Shown: positions 1 to 10,027, counted from the first letter of the stretch. The stretch: DNA of 64,000 nt from Prevotella sp. (GCA_024697645.1 JAILFH010000113.1:1-64000); one strand, 5' to 3'. Numbers and translations are program-made. Notes: a model not told the origin generated them from the sequence alone.

Positions 1-1035
1 GTCTTCAGAATCGTAGTCGTAGTAGAGAGTCGGAACGGGTCCGTTTACACCACCCTGTGCCTGCTGCGTGTACTGGTCCTTAGCATTGTGCTTTACACCC
101 CATGTATAGAGCACGCGGCCACGACCTGCAGAGAAGGGGATTTCCCAAAGGCTCTCTCCACCAGCAGTTACGTTGTCCTGACAGAGTTTCAGGAAGTTGT
201 CCTTGAAGCCTTCGAGTTTAGATGTACCATGGGCAATGACTTCCTCACACTCCTTGCGGGCAATCTCAAACATCTTTGAGGGAGCCAGATCGGCGTCCTT
301 CGACAGACGATAGCCGTCGCCACGAAGTCCATAGCCACCAGCATAGAGAGCAATACGAGCACGCAGACCCTTCACGAAATCCTTGCTGACACGCTCGGTA
401 GTCTTTGTAATCTTGTTCTCGTTAGCCCAATAGCAGTAGTTTGAAGCCTCTTCGAGGTCAGCAAGCAGTTGCTTGTAGATGACGTCGCGGTTTGTACGCG
501 GCAGATAGAGGTTGTCGGAGTTGTTGGGCTCGAAACGAGCAGGAACGTCGCCCCAAGCCTTTACGAGGTCGTTGTAGATAACGGCACGCAGGGTGAGAGC
601 CTCACCGAGCAGTTGAGCCATATCCGGATTGTTCTCAATGTTACCATAGGCGCGGAGACCCTTGATAGCAAGGTTGGCGCGCTCAATGCCCTCATAGAAC
701 TTAGCATAGGCATTGTTGGTGGTGTTCATCTGGCCATTAGCCTCGAGCGTGTTGTAGTTCCACAGGCTCTGCTTGTCGGTCAGTCGGTCGTTGTAGGATG
801 GCGAGTTACCCCATTCAACGTCGGTGTTGATGCCGTAGTAAGGCAGGAAACGTCCGCGGTAGGAGTTGGTTTCGCCGAACGACACGTGAATCGACATGAC
901 TTCGGCCTCAGCCAGCGAGTAGGTGGCGAACACCGAAGATTCGTCGAGTGAAGAGATGCTGGGTGCGTCCATGTCGCACGAAGCCAGTCCCATCACGGAA
1001 AGCGATAATATAGACAGTTTAATATAATTCTTCAT
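1..1035 (-). CDS. SusD-like outer-membrane glycan-binding lipoprotein (3' end beyond window)
   Basis: The frame is open from the ATG at 1035 to the first base, giving 345 residues of a family normally about 500-600 long, so the C-terminal part lies outside the window. The start encodes a hydrophobic leader ending in a lipobox (G-L-A-S-C, Cys20), the lipoprotein anchor expected for SusD. The N-terminal half has the helical TPR-like texture of SusD/RagB proteins, with stretches such as FYEGIERANLAIKG and LRAVIYNDLVKAWGDVP, which recur in this family. It follows susC by 21 bp on the same strand, the usual SusC-SusD order. SusD proteins bind glycans at the cell surface and lid the SusC transporter; the substrate cannot be read here. 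Family assignment is secure. Confidence 0.95.
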   Translation of the reverse strand, partial: MKNYIKLSILSLSVMGLASCDMDAPSISSLDESSVFATYSLAEAEVMSIHVSFGETNSYRGRFLPYYGINTDVEWGNSPSYNDRLTDKQSLWNYNTLEANGQMNTTNNAYAKFYEGIERANLAIKGLRAYGNIENNPDMAQLLGEALTLRAVIYNDLVKAWGDVPARFEPNNSDNLYLPRTNRDVIYKQLLADLEEASNYCYWANENKITKTTERVSKDFVKGLRARIALYAGGYGLRGDGYRLSKDADLAPSKMFEIARKECEEVIAHGTSKLEGFKDNFLKLCQDNVTAGGESLWEIPFSAGRGRVLYTWGVKHNAKDQYTQQAQGGVNGPVPTLYYDYDSED

Positions 1036-1056
1036 AATGTTTGTCCTCCTCATTTT

Positions 1057-4000
1057 TTAGAAATTCAAGTTCAGACCAACAACGAACGAGCGGCTGCGCG
1101 GATAGCACGAGTAGTCGCAGTTAGGCGTGAGGGCCGTCTTGCGAATACCGTCGGCCTCAGGATCGAAACCTGTGTAGTCGGTGATGGTGATAAGGTTATA
1201 GCCAGTTACGTAGAAGCGGAGGCTGCCAATGCCAATCTTGCTGGTGAGCGTGGTGGGCAGGGTGTAGCCCAGGCTCAGCGTGTTGAGGCGCAGGAAGGAA
1301 GCATCCTCGAGGGCCCAGTCGGTGAGCACGAACTTCGACATGTAGGGACTCCACATGGTGGTGTTCTGGTTGAGCTCGGCCAGGCGGGCAGGATCGTTGG
1401 AGAGCAGTCCTGTGGCGGGATCGAGGTTGGTCCAGCGCTTGCCTGCCTCCATGATGCTGGAGAGGCTGCGATACTGATACTTCGAAGTAGAGGTGTACTC
1501 AATCTTGTTGGCGTTGTAGACCTGATTGCCGATGCTATAGTTGAAGTTGGCTGCGAGGTCGAAGCCATAAGCGCGAACGTTGATGTTGAAACCACCGAAG
1601 AGGTCGGGATTGACGGTACCGATCTTCGTGATATCATCAGCCGTGATCTGTCCGTCAGGACCACCATCCTCTGCGCCGGCGATATCCATCAGCTTCAATG
1701 AGCCAGGACGCACTTCGCCGATAATAGATTGAATGGGTTTGCCGTCAGGTCCGAGCCAGCCTTCCTTCTCGTCGTAGCCGGAGAAGTCGCTCACTTCGTA
1801 GCGGCCAGAGCCGGCGAGCTTGTAGCCCATGAGCGTACCGAGCTGTTCGCCCACAGCAATCATGTAGTCGTTGCCGATTTCAGTAGAAGCCCAGTTGGTG
1901 TTCCAACCGTAGTCTTCCATGATACCGAGGCTCTTGATCTTATTGCGGTTGAAGGCGATGTTGCCACCGAGGTCAATGCCCCAGTCCTTCTTGTTCACTG
2001 CGTGCCAGGTGAGGCTAAGTTCAACACCCTTGTTCTCGGTCTTACCCATGTTACGATACTGAGTGTCGTAGCCTGTTCCACCAACGGGGAATTCAATGAG
2101 CAGATCCTTCGTGGTGTTGATGTAGCCTTCGATGCTACCATTCAGAGCGCCTCCGAAGAGTGTGAAGTCAAGACCGACGTTACGAGTAATAGTTGTTTCC
2201 CACTTCAGGTCGGGGTTAGCCATTGTCTTAGAGGGAGCCCAGTAAGATGTGATGCCGTTTACCCAAGAGGTAGTCTTTGGTACGTACATCTGAACAAGTT
2301 GTCCAACGGGGATATTGTTGTTACCAGCAGTACCATAACTCAGACGGAGTTTCAAGTCGTCGAGCCACTTGGTTGTTCCAGCCATGAACGGCTCAGAAGA
2401 AATACGCCAAGCGATGGCTGCTGAGGGGAAGTAACCCCAACGGTTTTCCTTAGAGAACTTCGAACTACCATCGGCACGGAACGTTGCGCTAACGAGATAG
2501 CGGTCGAGGATGTTGTAGTTAACACGTCCGAAGAAGGAGAGAAGTTTGTCGTCAGCACTGTATACATCGTCAATGCTGTAGGGTGCCTGAGCCTGTGCGC
2601 TGAGGCGCCATGCTGTAGGAGCATCGAAGTCAACGGGATATCCGTGGGCCTCGTCAGCGTCAACATGCTTCTTAGTGATGATGTACTCATGACCGACAAG
2701 AACATTGAGCGTGTGGAAATCGCTATTGAGAATCTTCTTGAAGTCGTAGTTGGCAGTGTTGGTGTTGCGGAAACGATGACGCGAAGTATCCGTGATGCGG
2801 ATAGCCGGCATGTTCTGAACGTCAACAGCGGGTACATTCTTAATATAATAGGTTGAGAGCCCCCAGTAACGCTTATCGTTCTCTGTGTAGTCGTCGTAAC
2901 CGAACTCAGTCTTCAGGCGAAGGTTCTCATAGACCTCCCAACCGAAACTACCTGCGATATTCAGGTTCTTACGGTTCTTCTTGCGGTCGTTGTCCTTCTG
3001 AACCTGCAGCGGGTTGTAGAGGTTACCCAGTTCATCGTCGTCACTACCTGCAGAAGCATCGAAGTTCTTCAGAGGGAACGGAGAGAAGAGGATAGCGTAG
3101 CGTAGACGATGGTCTGAATCGTAACTACCAGTAGCATCGTTGGCGCCACCACCACGAATATCGGTGTCGGCGTAGCGAGCCTGGAAGTCGAGCGTTGTGC
3201 GCTTGGTCGGCTTGGTGTTCAGTTTCAGCGAGAAGTTGTCGCGCTTGAAGTTTGAACCAACCTGGATGGCCTTATCGTTCATGTGGGCATAACTGAAGGC
3301 ATACTTGATGTTCTCCGAACCACCATTGATATTGATATTGTGGTTGAAGGTGTTGCCTGTGCGGCCGTAGACGAGGTCTTGCCAGTCGTTGGTCTCAACA
3401 TTGTCGTACATATCAATGTCCTGGTAGTTTCCGAAATAGTCGGTGTAGGACGAAATCTTCGAAGGATCGTTGTTGTTCTTCAGCAGAGCCAACTCATATT
3501 GCCATGTAGCATAGTCGCGAGCACCGATGACGTCGAGTTTCTTGGCAATCTTCTTCCAACTGTAGTAAGCGTTGTAACTAACATTGGTCTTGCCGCTCTT
3601 ACCACTCTTTGTAGTAACGAGGATTACACCATTAGCACCACGAGAACCGTAGATAGCGGTTGAAGAAGCATCCTTCAGCACGGTGATGTCTTCGATATCG
3701 TTGGCGGGGATGTCGCTGATACCATCAACGGGGAAGCCGTCGACGATGTAAAGCGGGTCGTTCGACTGTGTGATCGAACCACCACCACGCACGCGAATCT
3801 TCACTTCTGCGTCAGGTGAACCTTCAGTTGTCGTGATCTGCACACCAGGCATCTTACCGGTAAGAGCCTCAGAAGCGTTGGCAACAGGCACAGCCTGCAG
3901 TACGTCGCTATTGACAGTGGCTACAGAACCAGTCAAGTCCTTTTTCTTTACAGTGCCGTAACCGATGACAACCACGTCGTTCAGACTTGTTGCTTCGTCT

Positions 4001-4296
4001 TCCAGCATAATGTTTACATTGCTTTGTCCAGTCACGTCAACCACTTGCGACTTCATACCCACGTATGAAACCTGCAGTTTCTTTGACGAGCCCTTAAGCG
4101 CTAACGAGAAGTTGCCATCAATATCGGTAACGGTTCCATTGCCGGTTACGCCCTGTTCCATCACAGTGGCTCCGATAATGGGTTCGCCCGTATTGTCCGC
4201 AACATTTCCTTTGATGGTCTGCGCTGATAGCGTACCTGCTATCAACAGCAGGAGCGACACGAGTGTCGTTCTCATGTAATTGAAATTACCAGACAT
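1057..4296 (-). CDS. SusC/RagA-family TonB-dependent outer-membrane transporter
   Basis: 1079 residues. A signal peptide (MRTTLVSLLLLIAGTLSAQ) follows a short extension; either Met1 (4296) or Met8 (4275) could be the start. Order: carboxypeptidase-regulatory-like domain (about 28-105), the SusC signature around GYGTVKKKDLTGSV (about 112-125), plug domain (about 125-235) with DPLYIVDGFPVDG and the AIYGSRGANGVILVTTK motif, then a large beta-barrel ending in VVGLNLNF with a terminal Phe, as in barrel proteins inserted by BAM. With the downstream SusD it forms a TonB-energised importer of oligosaccharides or other polymers. A good sigma-ABfr promoter lies upstream (4364-4395). No regulator (SusR, hybrid two-component or ECF/anti-sigma) is adjacent within the window. 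Confidence 0.97.
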   Translation of the reverse strand: MSGNFNYMRTTLVSLLLLIAGTLSAQTIKGNVADNTGEPIIGATVMEQGVTGNGTVTDIDGNFSLALKGSSKKLQVSYVGMKSQVVDVTGQSNVNIMLEDEATSLNDVVVIGYGTVKKKDLTGSVATVNSDVLQAVPVANASEALTGKMPGVQITTTEGSPDAEVKIRVRGGGSITQSNDPLYIVDGFPVDGISDIPANDIEDITVLKDASSTAIYGSRGANGVILVTTKSGKSGKTNVSYNAYYSWKKIAKKLDVIGARDYATWQYELALLKNNNDPSKISSYTDYFGNYQDIDMYDNVETNDWQDLVYGRTGNTFNHNININGGSENIKYAFSYAHMNDKAIQVGSNFKRDNFSLKLNTKPTKRTTLDFQARYADTDIRGGGANDATGSYDSDHRLRYAILFSPFPLKNFDASAGSDDDELGNLYNPLQVQKDNDRKKNRKNLNIAGSFGWEVYENLRLKTEFGYDDYTENDKRYWGLSTYYIKNVPAVDVQNMPAIRITDTSRHRFRNTNTANYDFKKILNSDFHTLNVLVGHEYIITKKHVDADEAHGYPVDFDAPTAWRLSAQAQAPYSIDDVYSADDKLLSFFGRVNYNILDRYLVSATFRADGSSKFSKENRWGYFPSAAIAWRISSEPFMAGTTKWLDDLKLRLSYGTAGNNNIPVGQLVQMYVPKTTSWVNGITSYWAPSKTMANPDLKWETTITRNVGLDFTLFGGALNGSIEGYINTTKDLLIEFPVGGTGYDTQYRNMGKTENKGVELSLTWHAVNKKDWGIDLGGNIAFNRNKIKSLGIMEDYGWNTNWASTEIGNDYMIAVGEQLGTLMGYKLAGSGRYEVSDFSGYDEKEGWLGPDGKPIQSIIGEVRPGSLKLMDIAGAEDGGPDGQITADDITKIGTVNPDLFGGFNINVRAYGFDLAANFNYSIGNQVYNANKIEYTSTSKYQYRSLSSIMEAGKRWTNLDPATGLLSNDPARLAELNQNTTMWSPYMSKFVLTDWALEDASFLRLNTLSLGYTLPTTLTSKIGIGSLRFYVTGYNLITITDYTGFDPEADGIRKTALTPNCDYSCYPRSRSFVVGLNLNF

Positions 4297-4363
4297 ACAT
4301 TTTAATTAGATTAGTTAATAATTATTGTAGTAATATATTGTTCTTGGCTACTATTTCAGCGCA

Positions 4364-4395
4364 CAAAGTTAATAAAATTAAACTTAAAAACCAAA
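4364..4395 (-). promoter_or_regulatory. Bacteroidetes-type promoter of the susCD operon
   Basis: On the minus strand TTTG, 20 nt, then TAACTTTG, matching the TTTG-N19-TAnnTTTG consensus. It lies about 70 nt upstream of the susC start. Confidence 0.75.
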
Positions 4396-4423
4396 CTAAT
4401 TAACAAAAAAACCATATATATTG

Positions 4424-4476
4424 GTAAAAAAGAAAAAAAAGAGTGGCAACAGCCCTAAACGAAGGGTGTTGCCACT
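4424..4476 (-). terminator. Rho-independent terminator after the 4515-7202 gene
   Basis: A GC-rich hairpin of 14 pairs with one bulged base (arms 4442-4456 and 4463-4476, loop AAACGA) is followed on the minus strand by an almost pure T tract. It separates this gene from susC. Confidence 0.88.
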
Positions 4477-4514
4477 AGTTGTAAATTCTCTTATAGAGAA
4501 TAGAGTAGGGAGGC

Positions 4515-7202
4515 TTACTTTACCATGAATTTCTTACCATTCATGATAACGATGCCCTTGTAGTTGTCATTGACACGCTGACCGGCAACGTTGTACTTCT
4601 TGCCGTTTGTCAGGGTCTCGACATTCTGCAGTTCAACGCTGGTGTTACCAGTGAACTCATAAGCAGTTACGTTCTTCACGCCAGGAACGTTGAAGTACTT
4701 CAGGACATAGCCCAAAACCTTCACTTCCTTACCGTAGTTGTCTGGATTCTCCTGCAGGTTCAGTGCGTTACGAACGTCGCCAGAAGGCAGCTGAACAGGA
4801 ACACACTTGGTAACATCGGTCTCAGCAGGATCGGTAATCGGCCACCTCGGCCATGATGCAAGCAACAGATTGGTCTTCACTTCACAGCCTTCAACGCCGA
4901 AGACAGCACCTGTATCATAAGCCTGACCATTGACATAGCCTACGATGTAGCCCTTCACCCATACTTTCTGCTGGCCATCGGCAGCAGTTGTACTTTCAGG
5001 AGCAGCTGCAATCACGTCCTCAACAGTGATGGTCTCAGCTTCTGTGCCAACCTTTGTGAACGTCTTCTCAGCAAAGAGTTCAGTGTCCTCTTCCCATGCA
5101 CGAACGGTGCAGGTCTCAGTGATGACAAATGGTTCGGTGTAGCGTGTTGCTGTTGTATAGTCAGAAGGATCGCTTCCGTCGAGGGTATAGTAGACATCGT
5201 GGTCAACGTCAGATGGGGTAATGGTCACAGTTGTGGACTCAACAAACTCTGCTTCGCCACTGATGACAAGCTCTGCAGGAGCAGCCTCGTCGACACTTAC
5301 AAAGTAGGCGTTCATCACCTCAATCTTGTCCTTGTAAGAACCACGGTTACCGATGATGGTAATCTTACAGCCGTTCTTGATGCCTTTCTCGGCAGCAAGA
5401 GCCTGGAACTGCTTCTTTTCGCCACCCTTCTCTGAGAGCAGACCATAGACATAGACAGAACCAGATGCATCGGTCAGGTCGAAGTTACCATACTGGTCGC
5501 CATCCTTCAAATTGCTAACCTCACCAGAGAGTTTGTACCAAACGTCTGTGCTCTCGGCAGCAGCATTGAACTCAGCGATTGTAGCAGTGATAATCTCGTC
5601 TTCGCCTGGATCAGGAGTCGTTCCATCAGTGTAATCCTTAACAGGGCAGATTTCTATCACATCGCCGTACATAATCAAGATACCCTCAATATCATAACTT
5701 GTAGTTTCGTCAGGAGTGCCGCTGACCACCTTGAACTTGTCGTAAACCTGTACGTCAGCAACATAGAACTTTCCATCCATATTGGTCAGTTTTACACCCG
5801 AGAACTTAACAAGGTCGCAGATGTAGTTGGCTGCTTCAGTAGCATCAATACTCTTGGCTGTTACTGTTCCGCTTGTGGCAGTAATCTTGGAGTCGTTGGT
5901 GTTGTCGCTCTTAACGAGTTCCGGAGTGTTCTTGAAAACATCGTATTTGCCAATGACAGAGCCATTTAGTTTCTGACCTGCTGTGAAGGTTAAGTCTGTC
6001 CTATAGAAGTCGATTGCACCAGTAGCATCGCGTACATACATGTCATTAGTTCCATTTACATAGAGAACTTCTGCATCTGTAAGTGTGAGTTCTGCCTCAG
6101 TGCCAGTAGCAAGAGCCTTGAAGGCAGCAATGTTTGCAACAGTCTGTACTTCATCATCGGGATCGTCTGGATCTGGTGTTGTGCCTGTTGTGTAATCCTT
6201 GATGGGGCAAATCTCAACTACATCACCATACATGATAATAATACCTTCAATGTCGTAACTTGTAGAAGTGCTGGGGGTGCCGCTCACCACTTTGAACTTG
6301 TCGTAGATCTGGACGTCTCCAACATAGTATTTGCCATCGGCTTCAGTCAAAGTAACACCCGTGAACTTAACGAGGTCGCAAAGGTAGTTGGCAGCATCAG
6401 CAGCATTAATGCTCTTAGCGGTAACAGTACCACTGGTAGCAGTAATCTTAGAGTCGTTGGTGTTGTCGCTCTTAACGAGTTCAGGAGTGTTGTTGTAAAG
6501 GTCATAAACACCTATAACAGAACCATTTAACTTCTGACCAGCAGTGTAGGTCAGACCACTTCTAAAGAAATCTATAGCACCAGTTGCATCACGTACATAG
6601 ATATCGTTTGTACCATTCACATAGAGAACCTCTGCATTAGTCAGAGTCAACTCAGCCTCAGTTTTAGCAGCCAAAGCCTTGAAGGCTGCAATGTTAGCAA
6701 CGGTCTGTACTTCGGGATCGGGAGTAACGGGGTCATCTCCACCGCCATCATCACTTCCTTCACCGACAGTAACAACAATTGATGTAGCACGAACCTGAGC
6801 AGAAGAAGCAGTCAGAGAGAACGATGCTGCATTACCCGTCCATGTTCCGACTTTTCCTTCATAGGTATAACTTCCTGTTGTAGCATCAGTGAAATTACCA
6901 GGTCCATACTGAGCATCATCACTTGCTGTACAAGTGAAAACAACTTTAGTAATGTTTCCAACAGATGAGGTAATTGTCATGGTTTCACCTTTTGCTGTAC
7001 GATATTGTGCTGCAGCAAGAGCGCCTTTAGTAACAGAAATTGTGATTCCATCCTTGGACATTTCATCGGCACCTGCTCCTGCATTGGTTTGGGTGCCAAC
7101 ATCTGTGCCTGCAGTGAATGTAACCGTTACATCGTCTGCAAACATCGTTCCACACAGCATCATCAGCATGCTGAGTAGCGAAAAGCGTAGAGTTTTATTC
7201 AT
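4515..7202 (-). CDS. Large secreted multi-domain protein with two near-identical OB-like repeats and a sorting-type tail
   Basis: 895 residues. A signal peptide (MNKTLRFSLLSMLMMLCGTMFA) is followed by a beta-rich domain (about 23-150), then two copies of a 187-residue module starting QTVANIAAFKAL (about 165-345 and 352-530) joined by Asp/Pro linkers, each with YVNGTNDxYVRDATGAIDF and YDIEGIxIMYGDVxEICP. These look like the OB-fold modules of Bacteroidales exported proteins (inference). Next come another OB-like segment, a chitobiase/FN3-like segment (YYTLDGSDPSDYTT, about 660-730) typical of surface proteins, and a final domain starting ITVEDVIAAAPES. The end, YNVAGQRV...KGIVIMNGKKFMVK, resembles the type A sorting domain of the type IX secretion system. 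No catalytic motif was recognised; adhesion or carbohydrate binding is possible. A candidate promoter -7 box (TAACTTTG, 7252-7259) lies upstream. Confidence 0.8.
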   Translation of the reverse strand: MNKTLRFSLLSMLMMLCGTMFADDVTVTFTAGTDVGTQTNAGAGADEMSKDGITISVTKGALAAAQYRTAKGETMTITSSVGNITKVVFTCTASDDAQYGPGNFTDATTGSYTYEGKVGTWTGNAASFSLTASSAQVRATSIVVTVGEGSDDGGGDDPVTPDPEVQTVANIAAFKALAAKTEAELTLTNAEVLYVNGTNDIYVRDATGAIDFFRSGLTYTAGQKLNGSVIGVYDLYNNTPELVKSDNTNDSKITATSGTVTAKSINAADAANYLCDLVKFTGVTLTEADGKYYVGDVQIYDKFKVVSGTPSTSTSYDIEGIIIMYGDVVEICPIKDYTTGTTPDPDDPDDEVQTVANIAAFKALATGTEAELTLTDAEVLYVNGTNDMYVRDATGAIDFYRTDLTFTAGQKLNGSVIGKYDVFKNTPELVKSDNTNDSKITATSGTVTAKSIDATEAANYICDLVKFSGVKLTNMDGKFYVADVQVYDKFKVVSGTPDETTSYDIEGILIMYGDVIEICPVKDYTDGTTPDPGEDEIITATIAEFNAAAESTDVWYKLSGEVSNLKDGDQYGNFDLTDASGSVYVYGLLSEKGGEKKQFQALAAEKGIKNGCKITIIGNRGSYKDKIEVMNAYFVSVDEAAPAELVISGEAEFVESTTVTITPSDVDHDVYYTLDGSDPSDYTTATRYTEPFVITETCTVRAWEEDTELFAEKTFTKVGTEAETITVEDVIAAAPESTTAADGQQKVWVKGYIVGYVNGQAYDTGAVFGVEGCEVKTNLLLASWPRWPITDPAETDVTKCVPVQLPSGDVRNALNLQENPDNYGKEVKVLGYVLKYFNVPGVKNVTAYEFTGNTSVELQNVETLTNGKKYNVAGQRVNDNYKGIVIMNGKKFMVK
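5610..6705 (-). repeat. Tandem 561-bp coding repeats in the multi-domain secreted protein
   Basis: Two copies of one module lie with a period of 561 bp (187 codons). A 32-nt block is identical in both, beginning at 5890 and 6451. High DNA-level identity indicates a recent duplication inside the gene. Confidence 0.85.
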
Positions 7203-7330
7203 ACAATATTGGTTTAAGTTATTAATAAATTTGAGTTCCTAATTATGACTGCAAAGTTAACAAATATTTGTGATATTAACAACTAAACATGTTGTTTTTT
7301 ATGTTAAATCTTTCATAAAATAAAATGAAG

Positions 7331-7376
7331 GTAATAAAAATCGACGCATCGATTCTTTGTATAACCAATGCGTCGA
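7331..7376 (-). terminator. Terminator downstream of clpC
   Basis: A perfect 9-bp stem (TCGACGCAT at 7341-7349 pairing with 7368-7376) with an 18-nt loop is followed on the minus strand by TTTTTATTAC. It lies about 60 nt after the clpC stop. Confidence 0.7.
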
Positions 7377-7438
7377 GAAATATAGGGGTTAAAAAGATGT
7401 CTAATATCTTTAAATCAATAGACTCCTAAAGTTGCTGA

Positions 7439-9970
7439 TTACTCGAAGACAAGTTCCTCTTTTTCAGCATGCTTATCAATCTTAATCAGCGTGCCAGCAG
7501 GTAGTTCACCATCAATGATTCTCTGGCAGACACCATCCTCGATATAGTTCTGAATGGCGCGTTTCAGAGGTCGGGCACCGAACTGAACATCGTAACCCTT
7601 CGTGGCGACAAACTCCTTGGCCTGATCGCTGATTTCCAGTTGATAGCCCATCTGCTCAATACGTTTATAGAGGCTTTTCAGTTCAATGTCAACAATTTTC
7701 TTGATGGCCTCCAAATCGAGTTGGTCGAAAGTGATGATTTCGTCGAGACGATTCAGGAACTCAGGTGCAAACTGCTTTGAGAGTGCTTTCTGAATGATGG
7801 AGCGAGCATACTCCTTATCGCGGTCATCGATACTCAGACCCATCTGTCCACCAGCCGTGAAGCCTACACCACGACCAAACTCCTTCAACTGACGTGTTCC
7901 CGCATTCGAAGTCATGATGATGACTGTGTTGCGGAAGTCAATCAAACGGCCATTTCCGTCGGTCAGACGACCCTCGTCGAGCACTTGCAGCAGCATATTA
8001 TAGACGTTGGGGTGAGCCTTCTCAATCTCGTCGAGCAAAACGATAGAGTAGGGCTTGCGGCGCACACGCTCCGTGAGTTGACCACCTTCCTCATAACCTA
8101 CATATCCCGGAGGTGCACCAATCAGGCGAGAGGTGTTGAAGGCCTCTGTATATTCACTCATGTCGATGCGAATCAGTGCATCAGCCGAACCAAACATAAA
8201 CTCTGCCAGTTTCTTGGCAAGATAGGTCTTACCGACACCCGTCGGACCGAGGAACATAAACACGCCAATGGGATGATTGGGTTCGCGGAGTCCAACACGA
8301 TTGCGCTGAATGGCCTTCACCATCTTGTCGATGGCGTTGTCCTGGGCAATCACCGAACTCTTCAGTTCGTCGGCCATTCCTTTCAGCCTGATTCCCTCGG
8401 CTTCAGCCATACGCTGAACGGGGACTCCAGTCATCATCGAAACAACATCGGCCACATCCTTGTCAGTTACCTGCTCACGGGTCGAAGCATCGCCCTGAGT
8501 CCACTGTTTCTGGAGTTCAGCCAGTTCATTTTCCAATTGTTTCTGGCGATCACGATAACCAGCAGCCAATTCAAAGTTCTGATTGCGTACCGCCACTTGT
8601 TTCTTCTCCTTGATGAATCCGATTTCCTTTTCCTTCTCAATGATTGAAGGCGGCACCTCTGCGTGTTGAAGATGAACGCGCGAGCCAGTTTCGTCCATTG
8701 CGTCAATGGCCTTGTCGGGGAAGAATCGGTCGTTGACATATCGGTCTGTCAGTTTGACACATGCCTGCAGCGCTTCGTCAGTGTATGTCACGTGGTGATG
8801 TTCCTCGTAGCGGTCCTTGATATTCTGCAGAATCTGCAGCGTCTCTTCAGCCGTTGTCGGTTCCACAATAACCTTCTGGAAGCGTCTTTCCAGCGCGCCA
8901 TCCTTTTCAATCGAGTTACGATATTCATCGAGTGTCGTTGCACCAATGCACTGGATTGTGCCACGGGCAAGAGCTGGTTTCATGATGTTGGCAGCATCCA
9001 TACTTCCAGGGGCAGAACCTGCTCCAATCATCGTGTGTATCTCGTCGATAAATACAATAATATCAGGGTTTTGCTCCAATTCTTTGATAAGTGCCTTTAT
9101 GCGTTCCTCGAACTGTCCACGATACTTCGTACCTGCCACAATCGAGGTCATATCGAGGTTCACCAGTCGCTTTCCGAAGAGCACAGGTGAAGTGCGTCGG
9201 CGAGCAATCAGTTGGGCCAGTCCTTCGACAATGGCACTCTTACCCACGCCCGGTTCTCCGATCAGGATGGGATTGTTCTTCTTTCTGCGGCAGAGAATCT
9301 CCACCACACGCTGTATTTCGCGCTCACGTCCCACAACGGGGTCCATTTTTCCCTCTCGTGCTGCTTCTGTCAGGTCGGTCGAGAAATTGTCGAGCACGGG
9401 CGTCTTCGAGTCAGTCTTTTTCGTCTGAGTCGTAGTATGACTGCCAGTCGGGTTCGATGAGTTGTTGCCAGTGGGCATCGTGTCGTCATCATCCTCTTCT
9501 TCAGGCAGGTCGAGTCCGTTCTGAGTGGGCGTTGTCTGAGCCTTCAGATAGTTAATGGTATCTTCGTATGTCATATTGTTTGTCTCCAGAATTTTCTTCG
9601 CTCCGTTGTCTACCGAATCGTGTAATATAGCCAGCAGCAGATGCTCCACGTCCACCACCTGCGTGTGCTGAATGCGGGCTTCCAGAACTGCCAACTTCAG
9701 AATGTTGCTCGCACGCTCGTTCAGTAGTAAGTCGCGTGTGTGCATAGGTTGTCCTGTCTCTTCTTCCCTGACGCTTGTCTCCAGTTCTGCCTTCAGGCAT
9801 TGCAAGTCGACGCCAAGTTCTTGAAACAGGTTGGTAAGGGTATTATTCTGCTCGCGCAATATGCCAAGAAGGATATGCTCTGGTCCAACGGAGCGGCTGG
9901 ACAGACGCGTTGCCTCCTCGCGGCTAAAGGCAAGTACGTGTGCTACATTTGTTGAAAACTGATTTGTCAT
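7439..9970 (-). CDS. clpC: ATP-dependent Clp protease ATP-binding subunit ClpC
   Basis: 843 residues, normal for ClpC. Two Clp-N repeats (about 1-145), an acidic, Ser/Thr/Asn-rich linker (about 150-190), the first AAA+ domain with Walker A GEPGVGKS (238-245), a middle region containing a UVR-like helix pair (about 435-475), and the second AAA+ domain with Walker A GPTGVGKT (about 573), then a ClpB-D2-small-type C-terminus. It unfolds substrates and feeds them to ClpP, or acts as a disaggregating chaperone in the cytoplasm. The shorter middle domain and UVR motif separate it from ClpB. No CtsR-type operator was seen upstream; no clear -7 box was found in the 57-nt gap to the next gene. Confidence 0.96.
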   Translation of the reverse strand: MTNQFSTNVAHVLAFSREEATRLSSRSVGPEHILLGILREQNNTLTNLFQELGVDLQCLKAELETSVREEETGQPMHTRDLLLNERASNILKLAVLEARIQHTQVVDVEHLLLAILHDSVDNGAKKILETNNMTYEDTINYLKAQTTPTQNGLDLPEEEDDDDTMPTGNNSSNPTGSHTTTQTKKTDSKTPVLDNFSTDLTEAAREGKMDPVVGREREIQRVVEILCRRKKNNPILIGEPGVGKSAIVEGLAQLIARRRTSPVLFGKRLVNLDMTSIVAGTKYRGQFEERIKALIKELEQNPDIIVFIDEIHTMIGAGSAPGSMDAANIMKPALARGTIQCIGATTLDEYRNSIEKDGALERRFQKVIVEPTTAEETLQILQNIKDRYEEHHHVTYTDEALQACVKLTDRYVNDRFFPDKAIDAMDETGSRVHLQHAEVPPSIIEKEKEIGFIKEKKQVAVRNQNFELAAGYRDRQKQLENELAELQKQWTQGDASTREQVTDKDVADVVSMMTGVPVQRMAEAEGIRLKGMADELKSSVIAQDNAIDKMVKAIQRNRVGLREPNHPIGVFMFLGPTGVGKTYLAKKLAEFMFGSADALIRIDMSEYTEAFNTSRLIGAPPGYVGYEEGGQLTERVRRKPYSIVLLDEIEKAHPNVYNMLLQVLDEGRLTDGNGRLIDFRNTVIIMTSNAGTRQLKEFGRGVGFTAGGQMGLSIDDRDKEYARSIIQKALSKQFAPEFLNRLDEIITFDQLDLEAIKKIVDIELKSLYKRIEQMGYQLEISDQAKEFVATKGYDVQFGARPLKRAIQNYIEDGVCQRIIDGELPAGTLIKIDKHAEKEELVFE

Positions 9971-10027
9971 TCTTACGTGATATAGTTCTTGTTACCCTAA
10001 AGATTGCAAAGAGTGTGCCAAACTTTT

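Noticed and set aside
9091..9460. Overlapping plus-strand frames within clpC
   Set aside because: Shadows of the strongly conserved ClpC frame; no independent coding evidence.
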